From the NCBI GenBank assembly GCA_003696605.1, contig RFGV01000003.1:1-40096 (forward strand): a stretch of 40,096 nucleotides of DNA, read 5' to 3'. How positions within the stretch are numbered: the first letter of the stretch is position 1; each line of letters begins with the position of its first letter. Below the pieces are notes generated by a model. It was not told the origin of the DNA, did not search any database, and saw only the letters and a list, made by a program, of their open reading frames with translations. This DNA comes from Chloroflexota bacterium. Its GTDB lineage: Bacteria; Chloroflexota; Anaerolineae; Promineifilales; Promineifilaceae. Shown here piece by piece: positions 18,224 to 28,192 of the stretch. A program made the position numbers and the translations under genes.

Positions 18224-18237
18224 TTTAAACGTTTCAA
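18224..18237 (+). promoter_or_regulatory. Possible second LacI-family operator before the sugar-binding protein gene
   Basis: TTTAAACGTTTCAA contains the perfect palindrome AAACGTTT (18227-18234) and resembles the operator at 16989. It abuts the CAAGGAGG ribosome site of the binding-protein gene, so repressor bound here would block elongation or translation initiation of the sugar operon. Confidence 0.45.
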
Positions 18238-18251
18238 GGAGGAAAAGAAAA

Positions 18252-19676
18252 ATGTCAACTCGTAAATGGTTTCAACTTTTAGGCCTGATGCTGGTACTGG
18301 CCCTGGTACTGGCTGCCTGTGGTGGCGGTCAGGAAGGTGGCGAAGAACCCACAGCCAACGAAGGTGCAACCACTGAAGAAGAACATGCTGACGAAGCAGA
18401 ACATACCGATTCTGAAGAACATCATGCAGAAGAAGCAACTGGCAGCTACCTGGAACGGGCACTGGCAGGCGAATTCAGCGGCACCGTCGTTACCATGATG
18501 GGGCCATTCACCGACGAGGACGAAGTTCTCTTCAATGAAAGCATTGCTGCCTTCGAAGAAAAGACCGGTATTGACATCCAATACACCGGCACAAAAGAAT
18601 TCGAAGCGACCATCTCTGTTCGTGTGGACGCAGGCGACGCTCCCGACATTGCCGACTTCCCCCAACCTGGCCTGGCCGGCAATTTCGCCAAGCAAGGCAA
18701 ACTCGTAGACGTCACCACCTTCCTTTCAATGGATTATCTCCAATCCCAATACAATCAGAGCTGGTTGGACATGGCCACTCTGGAAGGCCCCGACGGTCCA
18801 ATTATGGCTGGCGTATGGCAGCGGTTCAATGGCAAGAGCCTGGTTTGGTACCCCAAGGATGACTTCGATGAAGCCGGTTACAAAGTTCCAGAAACCTGGG
18901 ATGAGCTGATCGAATTGTCCAACCAGATTGTGCAAGATGGCGACACACCATGGTGCATTGGTATCGAAAGTGGTGTGGCCACAGGTTGGCCAGCTACCGA
19001 CTGGATGGAAGAGGTGATGCTGCGTACAACCTCGCTGGAAAACTATGACAAATGGGTGACTGGTGAATTGCCTTTCAACTCGCCAGAAGTGAAGCGGGCG
19101 GCTGAAACTGTGGCTGAAATTTGGTTCAATGATGATTACGTCTTTGGTGGCCGGGCGGCCATTGTATCCACCTTCTTCGGTGATGCCCCGGCACCAATGT
19201 TTGAAGAACCGCCAAGATGCTGGTTACACAAGCAGGGTAACTTTATCACCAGCTTCTTCCCCGAAGATGCGGAACCAGGTGTGGACTATGACTTCTTCTA
19301 TCTGCCGCCAATTGATGAACAGTACGGACGGCCGTTCCTCGTTGCTGGCGACCTGATGTCCATGTTCAACGACCGGCCTGAAGTCCGTGCCGTCATGGAA
19401 TTCTTCACCACAGCCGAATCCGCTTCCGGTTGGATGGCTGCCGGTGGTGCGCTTTCACCTCACACTGATGCCACCCTGGATATGTACGGCGACCCTGTCG
19501 TGCGGGGCATCGCCGAACTGGTTATGAACGCCACCAGCTTCCGCTTCGATGGTTCTGACCTCATGCCTGGCGAAGTTGGCGCAGGCTCCTTCTGGAAAGG
19601 CATGACCGACTGGGTTAGCGGAACGGCCGATCTCGACACCGTCCTGCAAGAAATTGACGACAGCTGGCCCAAATAA
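18252..19676 (+). CDS. aglE: Alpha-glucoside ABC transporter substrate-binding lipoprotein (AglE-like)
   Basis: The 474-aa protein has a lipoprotein signal (LVLALVLAAC, Cys23). A very acidic, His-rich linker follows (about 30-65, with EEEHADEAEHTDSEEHH). The rest is a family-1 extracellular solute-binding domain (GTVVTMMGPFTDEDEVLFN, then GIDIQYTGTKEFEATISVRV and DAPDIADFPQPG). It captures an oligosaccharide outside the membrane for import. The assignment to the AglEFGK alpha-glucoside class comes mainly from the diagnostic permease AglG next to it; sucrose, trehalose or maltose are likely ligands given the enzymes downstream. CAAGGAGGAAAAG precedes the ATG. The acid/His linker is low complexity and could hold metal, but is more likely a spacer. 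Confidence 0.88.
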   Translation: MSTRKWFQLLGLMLVLALVLAACGGGQEGGEEPTANEGATTEEEHADEAEHTDSEEHHAEEATGSYLERALAGEFSGTVVTMMGPFTDEDEVLFNESIAAFEEKTGIDIQYTGTKEFEATISVRVDAGDAPDIADFPQPGLAGNFAKQGKLVDVTTFLSMDYLQSQYNQSWLDMATLEGPDGPIMAGVWQRFNGKSLVWYPKDDFDEAGYKVPETWDELIELSNQIVQDGDTPWCIGIESGVATGWPATDWMEEVMLRTTSLENYDKWVTGELPFNSPEVKRAAETVAEIWFNDDYVFGGRAAIVSTFFGDAPAPMFEEPPRCWLHKQGNFITSFFPEDAEPGVDYDFFYLPPIDEQYGRPFLVAGDLMSMFNDRPEVRAVMEFFTTAESASGWMAAGGALSPHTDATLDMYGDPVVRGIAELVMNATSFRFDGSDLMPGEVGAGSFWKGMTDWVSGTADLDTVLQEIDDSWPK

Positions 19677-19749
19677 AACACCCAATAACCAGACAGGTTT
19701 CATAACCACCTCAACAAAAAAACCTGTTACCTGATTCATACACAACACA

Positions 19750-19787
19750 ACAGGCAGGGTGGCCAGCAACATGGTTACCCTGCCTGT
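19750..19787 (+). terminator. Intercistronic stem-loop between aglE and aglF
   Basis: ACAGGCAGGGT (19750-19760) pairs perfectly with ACCCTGCCTGT (19777-19787). There is no clean T-run after it. A stem here often acts as a partial terminator or RNA stabiliser that gives more binding protein than permease. Confidence 0.6.
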
Positions 19788-19916
19788 CACTTTCAACAGC
19801 TATCTCATTGCGTTACAATAAGAACACGGTAAACAAACTTCCAACACCCATCTTCCACAATACCGGTTCTCCGCAGCAACAATATCCGAAAATATGTTAA
19901 CCAGCAGGAGGCCACT

Positions 19917-21026
19917 ATGCAACGATCGACAGACATAAAACCAAAGTCATCGTTTATAGTAGATTTCTTTGCCAGCACCATCGGGCGCATACTCATTTCC
20001 CTGTTTGTACCTTTAGTAACTTTCTATATCCTTTACTTAGGCTTCATTTTCCTGCGCGATAGCAATGCCCCCAAAATCGTCATCGTTGCAGTTGCCATTA
20101 TTTGGGGCGTAGGTGGCGTTGCCCTACTCTACCTCGTATCCAACTGGCTCGTCGAACGAATGCCAGGCGACTGGACAGCCCGCTTACAACCCTACGTCTT
20201 CGTTGGCCCCGCTGTCGCCATCCTCATTTGGTACCTCGCCCTGCCAGCCGTGCGCACATTCATCATCAGCCTCTACAACCGAGACGGCTCCGAATTTATC
20301 TGGTTCCGCAACTACATAGATGTTTTCACACAACGCGACATGCTAATCACCTTCCGCAACAATTTAATGTGGATGATATTTGGTACAGGCTTTTCTGTTG
20401 GTTTTGGTCTCCTCATTGCCGTACTTGCCGACCGTAGCAAATACGAACGCATCGCCAAATCACTCATCTTCCTGCCAATGGCCATTTCTTTTGTCGGTGC
20501 TGGTATCATCTGGAACTTCATCTACGAGCCAAATCCAAACATTGGCTTACTCAACGCCATTTGGGTGAATCTCTTTGGTGGCGAACCACAAGCATGGACA
20601 GCACTCATTCAGCCCTGGAACAATCTATTCCTGATAGCCATTGTTGTATGGTTACAAACCGGCTTCGCTATGGTACTCTTCTCAGCAGCCCTCAAAGGCA
20701 TTCCCAATGAACTACTCGAAGCTGCACGTGTAGATGGCGCCAATGAGCTTCAAGTATTCTTTCGCATTATGCTCCCCTATATTCGCGGCACAATCATCAC
20801 TGTTACCACCACTATTGTTATCTTTACCCTGAAAATCTTCGATATTGTATTGGTAATGACTGGTGGCCGTTTTGGTACAGAAGTGATTGCCACACAGTTC
20901 TATCGCCAATACTTCATCAATCAAAACAGCGGATTTGGTTCAGCTATCGCCATCATTTTGCTAATCGCTGTTATCCCCGTCATGATTTACAACCTGAAGC
21001 AATTTAGCGAAAGGGAGACATTCTAA
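19917..21026 (+). CDS. aglF: Alpha-glucoside ABC transporter permease (AglF-like)
   Basis: The 369-aa inner-membrane permease has about eight hydrophobic segments and the MalF-type EAA loop EAARVDGANELQVFFRIMLP near residues 265-285, which contacts the transporter ATPase. AGGAGGCCACT precedes the ATG. Its stop TAA overlaps the ATG of the next permease by one base (21026), so the two are translationally coupled. The N-terminal 100 residues (three hydrophobic segments before the transport core) are long, as in AglF. No ATPase gene (AglK/MsmK) is present in the window; a shared ATPase elsewhere is likely. Confidence 0.9.
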   Translation: MQRSTDIKPKSSFIVDFFASTIGRILISLFVPLVTFYILYLGFIFLRDSNAPKIVIVAVAIIWGVGGVALLYLVSNWLVERMPGDWTARLQPYVFVGPAVAILIWYLALPAVRTFIISLYNRDGSEFIWFRNYIDVFTQRDMLITFRNNLMWMIFGTGFSVGFGLLIAVLADRSKYERIAKSLIFLPMAISFVGAGIIWNFIYEPNPNIGLLNAIWVNLFGGEPQAWTALIQPWNNLFLIAIVVWLQTGFAMVLFSAALKGIPNELLEAARVDGANELQVFFRIMLPYIRGTIITVTTTIVIFTLKIFDIVLVMTGGRFGTEVIATQFYRQYFINQNSGFGSAIAIILLIAVIPVMIYNLKQFSERETF

Positions 21027-22153
21027 TGGCCGAAAAAACTGGTAAAAAACAAAAGAGCGCCAGAAGACAACGCATTATTAGCAGCTTACTGGTCAATTTA
21101 GGATTATTGCTAATTGTCTTGCTCTGGACAGTACCCACATTTGGGTTGTTTGTTTCCTCCTTCCGCACACGAGAAAAAATCCAGACAACTGGCTGGTGGA
21201 CAGTATTTCCCCATCGGGGCTGGGTCACTGTTGAAACCCTTGACTTACCTGAAGGACTGGATACAGATGGCGTTATGGAATTTGAAGGAATTCAGGGGAC
21301 ATTTGAGGAATTCCGTGAAGGTGTACAGAGTGCAGATGGCCGCAAGCGAATTTTGTGGATAGGCAACAAACGTAACGGGTTTATTCAAGTGCAAGAAAAG
21401 CAGTGGACGGCCGATTGGGACTTCACACTAACAAACTATCAGCAAGTACTGGCGGGAAAAGAATTCGTATATCAACGCCCGGACGGCACTACCCAGGTTT
21501 TACAAGGAGACAATTTGATCGGATCGTTCCTGAATAGCCTGGCTGTTGCCATTCCCTCCACAGTAATCCCTATTCTTATTGCAGCATTTGCGGCTTATGG
21601 TTTTGCCTGGATGAACTTTTCTGGTCGTAAGGCATTCTTTGTTATGATTGTGGCCTTGTTGGTAGTGCCACTACAAATTGCTCTGGTGCCAATTTTGCGG
21701 GACTATACTACTTTAAATCTTAATGGGACATTTTTGGCGGTGTGGCTGGCACATACAGGATTTGGTCTGCCGCTGGCCACTTACTTGCTTTACAACTACA
21801 TTAGCACATTACCCCGCGAGACGCTGGAGTCGGCGTTTATAGATGGCGCATCCCATTTCACGGTGTTTTTGCGGCTGATTTTACCGCTTTCTGTGCCAGC
21901 GCTGGCTTCCTTCGCCATTTTTCAGTTTTTGTGGGTGTGGAATGATTATCTGGTAGCCTTGATCTTCATTGGCAATAAGCCAGATGTGAAAGTGTTGACA
22001 ATGCAATTGGCGGAAATGGTTGGCTCGCGTGGCTCGGATTGGCATTTATTGACGGCGGGTGCGTTTGTTTCGATGGTTTTGCCGCTATTTGTGTTCTTTT
22101 CTTTGCAGCGTTATTTTGTGCGGGGATTGCTGGCCGGTTCTGTGAAGGGCTGA
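21026..22153 (+). CDS. aglG: Alpha-glucoside ABC transporter permease (AglG-like)
   Basis: The 375-aa permease carries an N-terminal membrane helix, then FVSSFRTREKIQTTGWW and an extracytoplasmic insert of about 100 residues (about 55-155), then five helices and the EAA loop LESAFIDGASHFTVFLRLIL. The GWW segment followed by a large soluble insert is the layout of AglG from rhizobial alpha-glucoside transporters, which is why I prefer that name over MalG. It forms the channel with AglF. It overlaps aglF by one base. A terminator follows at 22195. GC skew turns strongly G-rich through the second half. Confidence 0.9.
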   Translation: MAEKTGKKQKSARRQRIISSLLVNLGLLLIVLLWTVPTFGLFVSSFRTREKIQTTGWWTVFPHRGWVTVETLDLPEGLDTDGVMEFEGIQGTFEEFREGVQSADGRKRILWIGNKRNGFIQVQEKQWTADWDFTLTNYQQVLAGKEFVYQRPDGTTQVLQGDNLIGSFLNSLAVAIPSTVIPILIAAFAAYGFAWMNFSGRKAFFVMIVALLVVPLQIALVPILRDYTTLNLNGTFLAVWLAHTGFGLPLATYLLYNYISTLPRETLESAFIDGASHFTVFLRLILPLSVPALASFAIFQFLWVWNDYLVALIFIGNKPDVKVLTMQLAEMVGSRGSDWHLLTAGAFVSMVLPLFVFFSLQRYFVRGLLAGSVKG

Positions 22154-22194
22154 TTTGTTTGCAAATTCCGTCGTTGACAAGATGGATTGATTAT

Positions 22195-22227
22195 AAGCAC
22201 GAGACGATGCTCGTTTCGTGCTTTTTC
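22195..22227 (+). terminator. Rho-independent terminator after the permease genes
   Basis: AAGCACGAGACG (22195-22206) pairs with CGTTTCGTGCTT (22212-22223) with one G-T pair and a 5-base loop, then T-rich sequence to about 22227. Confidence 0.9.
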
Positions 22228-22407
22228 ATTACAACAGAGTGGAATGTGTGAATTTCAGGTGTTATTATGCAGCAGGAATGTAGAAGGAGGTGGAAGGGAC
22301 GGGAAAACCTGTTCTTTTTCCGGGTGGTTTTGGTATTCTCTGCATTTCTGAATATTGCTGGTATGAATACATGGTTTGCTTTTGAATAAATTTTTAGGAG
22401 TGGTTGA

Positions 22408-24018
22408 ATGAACAATAGCTGGTATCAGGAAGCGGTTTTTTATGAGCTGTATATTCGAGCATATAAAGATAGCAATGGAGATGGTCACGGTGATTTTAGG
22501 GGAGCGATAGAGAAACTAGACTATATTAAATCGTTGGGGGTTGATTGTATCTGGATTTTGCCGATGTATCCGTCGCCATTGCGGGATGATGGGTATGATA
22601 TTGCTGATTATATGGATATTCATCCAGATTATGGAACGTTGGATGATTTTAAGGCGTTTTTGGATGCTGCTCATGAGCGTGGGTTGAGGGTGGTAACAGA
22701 CCTGGTGATGAATCATACCTCTGATCAACATCCCTGGTTTCAGGCAGCGAGGCGGGACAGGCATTCGCCGTATCGGGATTATTATGTGTGGAGTGATACG
22801 GGGAAGGAGTATGCGGATGCCCGGATTATTTTTTTGGATTATGAGGAGTCGAACTGGACATATGATGAAGTGGCAGGTCAATATTATTGGCATCGGTTTT
22901 ATAGTAGTCAACCTGACTTGAATTATGATAATCCGGTTGTTCATGAGGAGATGTTTCGGATTATTCGTTTTTGGCTGGATATGGGGGTGGATGGTTTTCG
23001 GGCGGATGCGGTGCCGTATTTGTATGAGCGGGAGGGGACTAATTGTGAGAATTTGCCGGAGACGCATGCTTTTTTGAAGAAGGTGCGGAAGTTGTTGGAT
23101 GAGGAGTATCCAGATCGGGTGTTGATTGCGGAGGCGAATCAATGGCCAGAGGATTTGTTGCCATATTTTGGGGATGGGGATGAGTTTCATATGTGTTTTC
23201 ATTTTCCGATTATGCCTCGTTTGTTTATGGCGTTGAAGCGGGGGGATAAGCAGCCGATTTTGGATATTTTGGCGCGGACGCCGGAGATTCCGGTGGGGAC
23301 GCAGTGGATGACGTTTTTGCGGAATCATGATGAGTTGACGTTGGAGATGGTGACGCCGGAGGAGCGGGTGTGGATGTGGGAGCAGTATGCGCCGGATCTA
23401 CGTATGCGATTGAATTTGGGGATTCGGCGACGGTTGGCGCCGTTGTTGGATAATGATAAGCGGCGTTGGTGGTTGTTGCATGGGTTGTTTTTGTCTTTGC
23501 CGGGGGCGCCGATTGTGTATTATGGGGATGAGATTGGGATGGGGGATAATGTTGAGTTGGCGGATCGGTATGGTTGTCGGACGCCAATGCAGTGGACGGC
23601 CGATTTGAATGGGGGATTTTCGACGGCCGGGAAGACTTATTTGCCGGTGAATAGTGACCCGGTGTATGGGTATCAGCGGGTGAATGTGGCTGCCCAAGAG
23701 GGGGATTCGGATTCTTATTTGGAGCGGATGCGCTTTTTGTTGCGTCGGCGGAAGCAGGAGTTGGCGTTGCAGCGGGGGGAGATGCAGGTGGTGGAAACGG
23801 GGAATTCGGCCGTTTTTGCTTATGTGCGTTCTTTGGCATCGGATTCTGTGTTGTGTGTGTTTAATTTGAGTGATCAGCCTCAACCATTGGCGTTGGCGTT
23901 GCCGGGGCGTATGGTAGATTTGTTGTCGCGGGATGGGGAGGTGTGGTTGCCGGAAACGGCCGTTACCCTGGCTCCTTTTGCGGCACATTGGCTTAAGGAA
24001 CAAAAAGATGACAACTGA
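22408..24018 (+). CDS. treS: Maltose alpha-D-glucosyltransferase (trehalose synthase)
   Basis: This 536-aa GH13 enzyme matches the TreS layout from its first residues ([20 protein letters not shown], then [20 protein letters not shown]). Catalytic residues are Asp200 in GFRADAVPY (nucleophile), Glu242 in IAEANQW (acid/base) and Asp308 in [17 protein letters not shown] and the small C-terminal beta domain are as in TreS. It interconverts maltose and trehalose, with slow hydrolysis. It lacks the fused maltokinase found in some homologues. TTTAGGAG precedes the ATG. The next gene starts inside its 3' end (11-base overlap). Its second half is the most G-rich stretch of the window, ending at the exact palindrome 23955-23964 within the last codons. 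Confidence 0.93.
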   Translation: MNNSWYQEAVFYELYIRAYKDSNGDGHGDFRGAIEKLDYIKSLGVDCIWILPMYPSPLRDDGYDIADYMDIHPDYGTLDDFKAFLDAAHERGLRVVTDLVMNHTSDQHPWFQAARRDRHSPYRDYYVWSDTGKEYADARIIFLDYEESNWTYDEVAGQYYWHRFYSSQPDLNYDNPVVHEEMFRIIRFWLDMGVDGFRADAVPYLYEREGTNCENLPETHAFLKKVRKLLDEEYPDRVLIAEANQWPEDLLPYFGDGDEFHMCFHFPIMPRLFMALKRGDKQPILDILARTPEIPVGTQWMTFLRNHDELTLEMVTPEERVWMWEQYAPDLRMRLNLGIRRRLAPLLDNDKRRWWLLHGLFLSLPGAPIVYYGDEIGMGDNVELADRYGCRTPMQWTADLNGGFSTAGKTYLPVNSDPVYGYQRVNVAAQEGDSDSYLERMRFLLRRRKQELALQRGEMQVVETGNSAVFAYVRSLASDSVLCVFNLSDQPQPLALALPGRMVDLLSRDGEVWLPETAVTLAPFAAHWLKEQKDDN

Positions 24019-25966
24019 TTCCTGGCTTTTCCAACAGGTGGATTTGTTAATTCAAGGACCTTTACGGTTGCTAGACCCTTTTGAACAGGCCATTTTTCGG
24101 GCACGATTGGAAGAACATTGGTCAGATGTAATACGGCCGTTGCGCCATCTTTATGGTCAGCACCCCGACTTTGAAACCTGGCTCGTCAAATTTCTGCACA
24201 TCATTGCCCAAAACTACGCCCACCGTCCTCACGACCTGCGCCTCCTCGACATCAAACGTGCTGCTCGTCCGGACTGGTTTCAAGAATCTCGCATGATTGG
24301 CTATGTTTGTTACACTGACCGTTTTGCTGACACATTAACCGGTGTGCGTAAAAAAATTCCCTACCTGAACGAATTAGGTGTCACATACTTGCATCTTATG
24401 CCCCTCCTTAAGCCCCGCCCACGCCCTAATGATGGCGGATATGCTGTTGCTGATTATCGTCAGGTAGATCCACGTTTGGGCACAATGGATGATCTTAGCC
24501 AACTGGCTGTTGAGTTACGCCAAAATGGCATTAGTCTATGCGTGGATCTGGTATGTAACCACACAGCCAAAGAACATGAATGGGCACAAAAAGCCCTGGC
24601 CGGTGATCCAGTGTACCAAAACTATTACTTCATGTTTCCAGATCGCACCTTGCCTGATCAATATGAGCGTACATTGCGCGAGATCTTTCCCGAATCCGCT
24701 CCTGGTAGTTTTACATGGTATCCGGAAGCAGAACGGTGGGTTTGGACGACTTTCCATGAATACCAATGGGATTTGAATTACCAAAATCCGGCTGTTTTTG
24801 CTGAGATGCTGGACATTATGCTGTTTCTGGCTAACCAGGGAGTAGAGATATTGCGGCTGGATGCGGTGGCTTTTATGTGGAAGCGGATGGGGACAGATTG
24901 TGAGAATTTGCCAGAAGCACATTATTTGTTGCAGGCTTTTCGGGCGTTGAGCCGTGTTGCTGCGCCTGCCTTGTTGCTTAAAGCAGAAGCGATTGTGCCT
25001 CCTCCGCAACTTGTGCCATATTTGGGGCAAGGAGAGGCAACGAACAAGGAATGTGAAATTGCTTACCACAATGTGTTGATGGTGATGTTGTGGAGCGCTC
25101 TGGCAGAGCGAAAGGTGAATCTGGCTACGTATGCGCTGGGAAAGATGCCGCGTATTCCGTCTGGTTGTGCCTGGGTGACGTATGTGCGGTGTCATGATGA
25201 TATTGGTTGGGCGGTGACGGAGGAGGATGCGGCAGCGGTAGGATTAAATGGGTTTTTACACCGGGCTTTTTTGAGTGATTTTTATAGCGGCCGTTTTCCG
25301 CACACTTTTGCGCGAGGGGCGACTTTTCAATTTAATCCCAAGACGGGTGATCGGCGTATCAGTGGTACGTTGGCTTCTTTGGCCGGGTTGGAGGTGGCTC
25401 TGGAGCAAAAGGATTGGCGGGCAGTGGACCTGGCTGTACGACGAATTTTGTTGTTGCATAGTATGATTTTTGTGTATGGGGGGATTCCGTTGATTTATAT
25501 GGGGGATGAGTTGGGGTTGCTGAATGATTATAGCTATCAGGATGATCCGAGTCGGGTGGGGGATAATCGCTGGATGCATCGGCCGTTTATGGATTGGGAA
25601 AGGGCAGGGGAGCGGCTGGACTGGCAAAGTGTAACGGGGCGAATTTTTCAGGGGTTGGTTCGGCTGGTGCAGGCGCGAAAGCGAACGTCGGTGTTGCATG
25701 CGGAAACGGCCGTTACACCTGTGTGGACCCACAACGAACACGTGTTGGGTCTTTTGCGGCATGGCCCTCGTGGTCGCTTGTTGGCCCTGGCCAACTTTAC
25801 CGAACATGTCCAGACTGTTCCCCGTTACCGGTTGCTTGAGCTTGGGTTTTCTGGGGAGCTACATAATTGTTTGAACGGCCGTTTACTAGACGCCTGGTCA
25901 GATATTCAACTGGAACCCTACGAAAGCTTGTGGCTGGTTCACCCAGAACAATTGCACTCAGCATAA
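24008..25966 (+). CDS. Amylosucrase (GH13_4)
   Basis: The 652-aa protein agrees closely with amylosucrase: the helical N-terminal domain (about 1-90), [60 protein letters not shown] and [19 protein letters not shown]. Catalytic residues are Asp285 in ILRLDAVAF, Glu327 in KAEAIV and Asp397 in RCHDDIGW, near the numbers of the Neisseria enzyme. DNRWMHRP, which closes the sucrose pocket, is present. It transfers glucose from sucrose to an alpha-1,4-glucan and frees fructose; no signal peptide is seen, so it acts in the cytoplasm. The ATG at 24008 overlaps treS by 11 bases. The following fructokinase takes up the released fructose. Confidence 0.94.
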   Translation: MTTDSWLFQQVDLLIQGPLRLLDPFEQAIFRARLEEHWSDVIRPLRHLYGQHPDFETWLVKFLHIIAQNYAHRPHDLRLLDIKRAARPDWFQESRMIGYVCYTDRFADTLTGVRKKIPYLNELGVTYLHLMPLLKPRPRPNDGGYAVADYRQVDPRLGTMDDLSQLAVELRQNGISLCVDLVCNHTAKEHEWAQKALAGDPVYQNYYFMFPDRTLPDQYERTLREIFPESAPGSFTWYPEAERWVWTTFHEYQWDLNYQNPAVFAEMLDIMLFLANQGVEILRLDAVAFMWKRMGTDCENLPEAHYLLQAFRALSRVAAPALLLKAEAIVPPPQLVPYLGQGEATNKECEIAYHNVLMVMLWSALAERKVNLATYALGKMPRIPSGCAWVTYVRCHDDIGWAVTEEDAAAVGLNGFLHRAFLSDFYSGRFPHTFARGATFQFNPKTGDRRISGTLASLAGLEVALEQKDWRAVDLAVRRILLLHSMIFVYGGIPLIYMGDELGLLNDYSYQDDPSRVGDNRWMHRPFMDWERAGERLDWQSVTGRIFQGLVRLVQARKRTSVLHAETAVTPVWTHNEHVLGLLRHGPRGRLLALANFTEHVQTVPRYRLLELGFSGELHNCLNGRLLDAWSDIQLEPYESLWLVHPEQLHSA

Positions 25967-25975
25967 GGAGGACAA

Positions 25976-26869
25976 ATGGCATTATTCGGTGGTATTGAGG
26001 CCGGAGGAACAAAATTTGTGTGTGCTGTTGGTACTGCCCCTGATGATATTCGGGCAGAAATTCGCTTTCCTACAACGACACCAGAAGAAACAATTGGGCG
26101 AGCAATTGCGTTCTTTCAAGAACAACAGGCAATTTATGGAACAGTTCAGGCAGTGGGTATCGGTTCGTTTGGCCCAGTCGATCCGCACCCTGATTCGCCA
26201 ACATACGGGTATATTACCACCACACCCAAGCCAGGGTGGGCAAACACCCCATTTGCTGGCTGGATAAAAGAAGCATTGGGTGTGCCGGTAGCATTTGATA
26301 CAGATGTGAATGTGGCGGCACTGGGTGAAGGGATGTGGGGTGCAGCCCAAGGGTTAGATACGTTTTTGTATTTGACAGTAGGGACAGGAATTGGCGGAGG
26401 GGCAATGGTAAACGGCCGTCTTTTGCATGGGCTACTACACCCTGAAATGGGACATATTTTGTTGCCACGCGATCCCCAAAAAGACCCATATAACGGCCGT
26501 TGTCCCTATCATGGTGATTGTCTCGAAGGCCTTGCCTCTGGTCCCGCCATCGCCGAGCGATGGCAGAAACCCGGCACCGAACTCCCCCCCGAACACCCGG
26601 CCTGGGAACTCGAAGCACACTACCTGGCCACTGCATTGGTCAACTTCATTTGCACCCTTTCTCCCCAACGCATCATCCTGGGTGGTGGCGTCATGTCTGC
26701 CCCTGGCCTACTCCCCCGCATTCGCCAAAAAACAACAGCCTACCTCAACCAATACATTCAATCCCCAGCTATCACCAAACACACAGACACCTATATTACT
26801 GCGCCGGCACTGGGAAACAAATCAGGTGTCCTGGGAGCAATTGCCCTGGCCAAACAACATACCCAATAA
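25976..26869 (+). CDS. ROK-family fructokinase
   Basis: The 297-aa kinase starts [17 protein letters not shown] (phosphate-binding loop) and shows [29 protein letters not shown] and the zinc-binding HPEMGHI ... [16 protein letters not shown] signature of ROK fructokinases such as Bacillus YdhR/GmuE. It phosphorylates fructose to fructose-6-phosphate with ATP. It begins 9 bases after amylosucrase with a good AAGGAGGACAA ribosome site, so the two are cotranscribed: sucrose is split by amylosucrase and the fructose enters glycolysis here. Two palindrome copies (26413, 26494) lie in the middle, each giving Asn-Gly-Arg; codon use becomes C-rich after the second. Confidence 0.94.
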   Translation: MALFGGIEAGGTKFVCAVGTAPDDIRAEIRFPTTTPEETIGRAIAFFQEQQAIYGTVQAVGIGSFGPVDPHPDSPTYGYITTTPKPGWANTPFAGWIKEALGVPVAFDTDVNVAALGEGMWGAAQGLDTFLYLTVGTGIGGGAMVNGRLLHGLLHPEMGHILLPRDPQKDPYNGRCPYHGDCLEGLASGPAIAERWQKPGTELPPEHPAWELEAHYLATALVNFICTLSPQRIILGGGVMSAPGLLPRIRQKTTAYLNQYIQSPAITKHTDTYITAPALGNKSGVLGAIALAKQHTQ

Positions 26870-26906
26870 AAAAACGCTCTCCTGAAGATTGAAGGAGAGC
26901 GTTTTT
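26870..26906. terminator. Bidirectional terminator between fructokinase and the YugP-like gene
   Basis: AAAAACGCTCTCCT (26870-26883) pairs perfectly with AGGAGAGCGTTTTT (26893-26906). Each strand ends in a T-run, so it serves both convergent genes. Confidence 0.93.
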
Positions 26907-26926
26907 ACACAAAATCAAGTCAGCAA

Positions 26927-27616
26927 TTAGTTACGGCGGCGGCCACCTGTGAGGATAAACACATAGTAAAGCAATGTGCCAATGGCAGAAACGGCCGCTG
27001 CCACATACGTCCAGGCGGCTGCATCCAGCACCTTGTTGATACCATCAATTTCATTACCAAACAAAATACCCTGACTAACCAACAACTTCTTGGCACGCCG
27101 ACTGGCATCAATTTCCACAGGCAACGTAACCAGGGTAAACAACACACTGGCACCAAACAAAATGACCCCCAACCAGGCCAACTGCGTAAAGTTTAGCAAC
27201 AAGCCGCCCAGAAAAATCCACGGCGCCAATGTGCTGCCAAACTGCGCCGCTGGCACTAGCGAACTCCGCAAACGCAGCGGAAAATAACCAGCCGCATCTT
27301 GCAGAGCGTGCCCCATCTCATGCGCCGCCACACCAGCCGCGGCAATGCTGGGCACCCGATATACCTGTGGACTTAATCGCAAGACCTTACTTCTGGGATC
27401 ATAGTGATCACTCAGAAAACCTTTTGTTTCTTCAATATCTACATCATAAAGTCCCTGGGCATCCAACAACGCACGGGCTACTTGTGCGCCAGTCAGCCCG
27501 CGAGCCGTAAGCTCACGGGAATATTTGTTAAATGCACTTTTTACCCGCGCTTGTGCCCAAAGACCAATCAGTAGTCCCGGTAATGCAAATATAAGAAACA
27601 GTGGATCGAAAAACAT
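26927..27616 (-). CDS. Membrane zinc metalloprotease, YugP-like
   Basis: The 229-aa protein has an N-terminal membrane helix (about 4-20), the zinc motif His99-Glu100-M-G-His103 in AAHEMGHALQDA, three further membrane segments (about 125-145, 148-170, 205-222) and EIDASRRAKKLL, which supplies the third ligand in this family. Members (YugP, DUF-type Zn peptidase 2) are putative membrane proteases of unknown substrate. AGCAGGAGAG lies before the ATG at 27616. The gene converges on the fructokinase and shares its terminator. A small membrane-protein gene lies about 60 bases upstream in the same direction. Confidence 0.9.
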   Translation of the reverse strand: MFFDPLFLIFALPGLLIGLWAQARVKSAFNKYSRELTARGLTGAQVARALLDAQGLYDVDIEETKGFLSDHYDPRSKVLRLSPQVYRVPSIAAAGVAAHEMGHALQDAAGYFPLRLRSSLVPAAQFGSTLAPWIFLGGLLLNFTQLAWLGVILFGASVLFTLVTLPVEIDASRRAKKLLVSQGILFGNEIDGINKVLDAAAWTYVAAAVSAIGTLLYYVFILTGGRRRN

Positions 27617-27676
27617 CTCTCCTGCTTACTCCCCTTTTGATTTTTGTTGAAAGGTTACCAAACTGTTATTTGTATT

Positions 27677-27835
27677 TTAAAAAGCATGTTGGTTAGGTTC
27701 GCGTGTTTGCACCGGCACAGTAACCAACACACGAGCTGCTTGCTGTTTTTCCACCATGTAGCGGAGGAACAGCAACCCGGTACCTGTAATAATAGTTGGC
27801 AATACGATTAACCAGAAAAAGAAATTATTAAACAT
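27677..27835 (-). CDS. Small single-span membrane protein, 52 aa
   Basis: I take the ATG at 27835, which is preceded by AAAGGATAATTC, rather than an upstream in-frame codon at 27907 without a ribosome site. The 52-aa product has one hydrophobic span (about 5-27, NNFFFWLIVLPTIITGTG) and a basic, Gln-rich tail ending TREPNQHAF. I do not recognise it. It lies upstream of the YugP-like protease on the same strand and may be cotranscribed with it. Confidence 0.55.
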   Translation of the reverse strand: MFNNFFFWLIVLPTIITGTGLLFLRYMVEKQQAARVLVTVPVQTREPNQHAF

Positions 27836-28192
27836 TGAATTATCCTTTAATGTGAGCTTTTGATACAAACTCGCTAGATTGTTACATAATTGTGCTTCTG
27901 TCGTCAAGAATTAGAGCAGATTTCCAATGAATATCTTACGAAAATGCACGTTAGATGATATAAAAATGAGAAACAATTGGTTGTTGTTTTGGATACAGTA
28001 CGAACTAAATTGATTTTGGTTGTGATTTTGGTTGAATGAGAAAAGTGTTTAAATTGGTAGCATGAATTTGATTTGGATTTTGTACTGTTTTACACTGTAA
28101 TTATGAAGCAGTAATGTTAAAATCATATAAATGTTATTTCCACAATTTTCTGCTGATCCTCGCAATGAGACCCCGTGTGGAGAGGTGTTTTG

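Noticed and set aside
18191-18265. Possible 24-codon leader peptide (starting MLKQVYTS) before aglE
   Set aside because: The strong ribosome site lies about 17-21 bases before its ATG, too far, and it overlaps the aglE start out of frame. Nothing supports translation.
18340-18450. Acidic/His-rich tract of the AglE-like protein as a metal-binding domain
   Set aside because: It directly follows the lipobox and is low complexity, which is typical of lipoprotein spacers.
26927-27287. Plus-strand frames inside the YugP-like gene
   Set aside because: They are antisense shadows without ribosome sites; the minus-strand product has HEMGH and membrane helices.
27836-28192. A strong promoter in the AT-rich gap before the ftsH-like gene
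   Set aside because: Only weak pairs are visible (TTGGAT and TGTAAT 17 bases apart near 28073-28101); AT-rich sequence gives such matches by chance.
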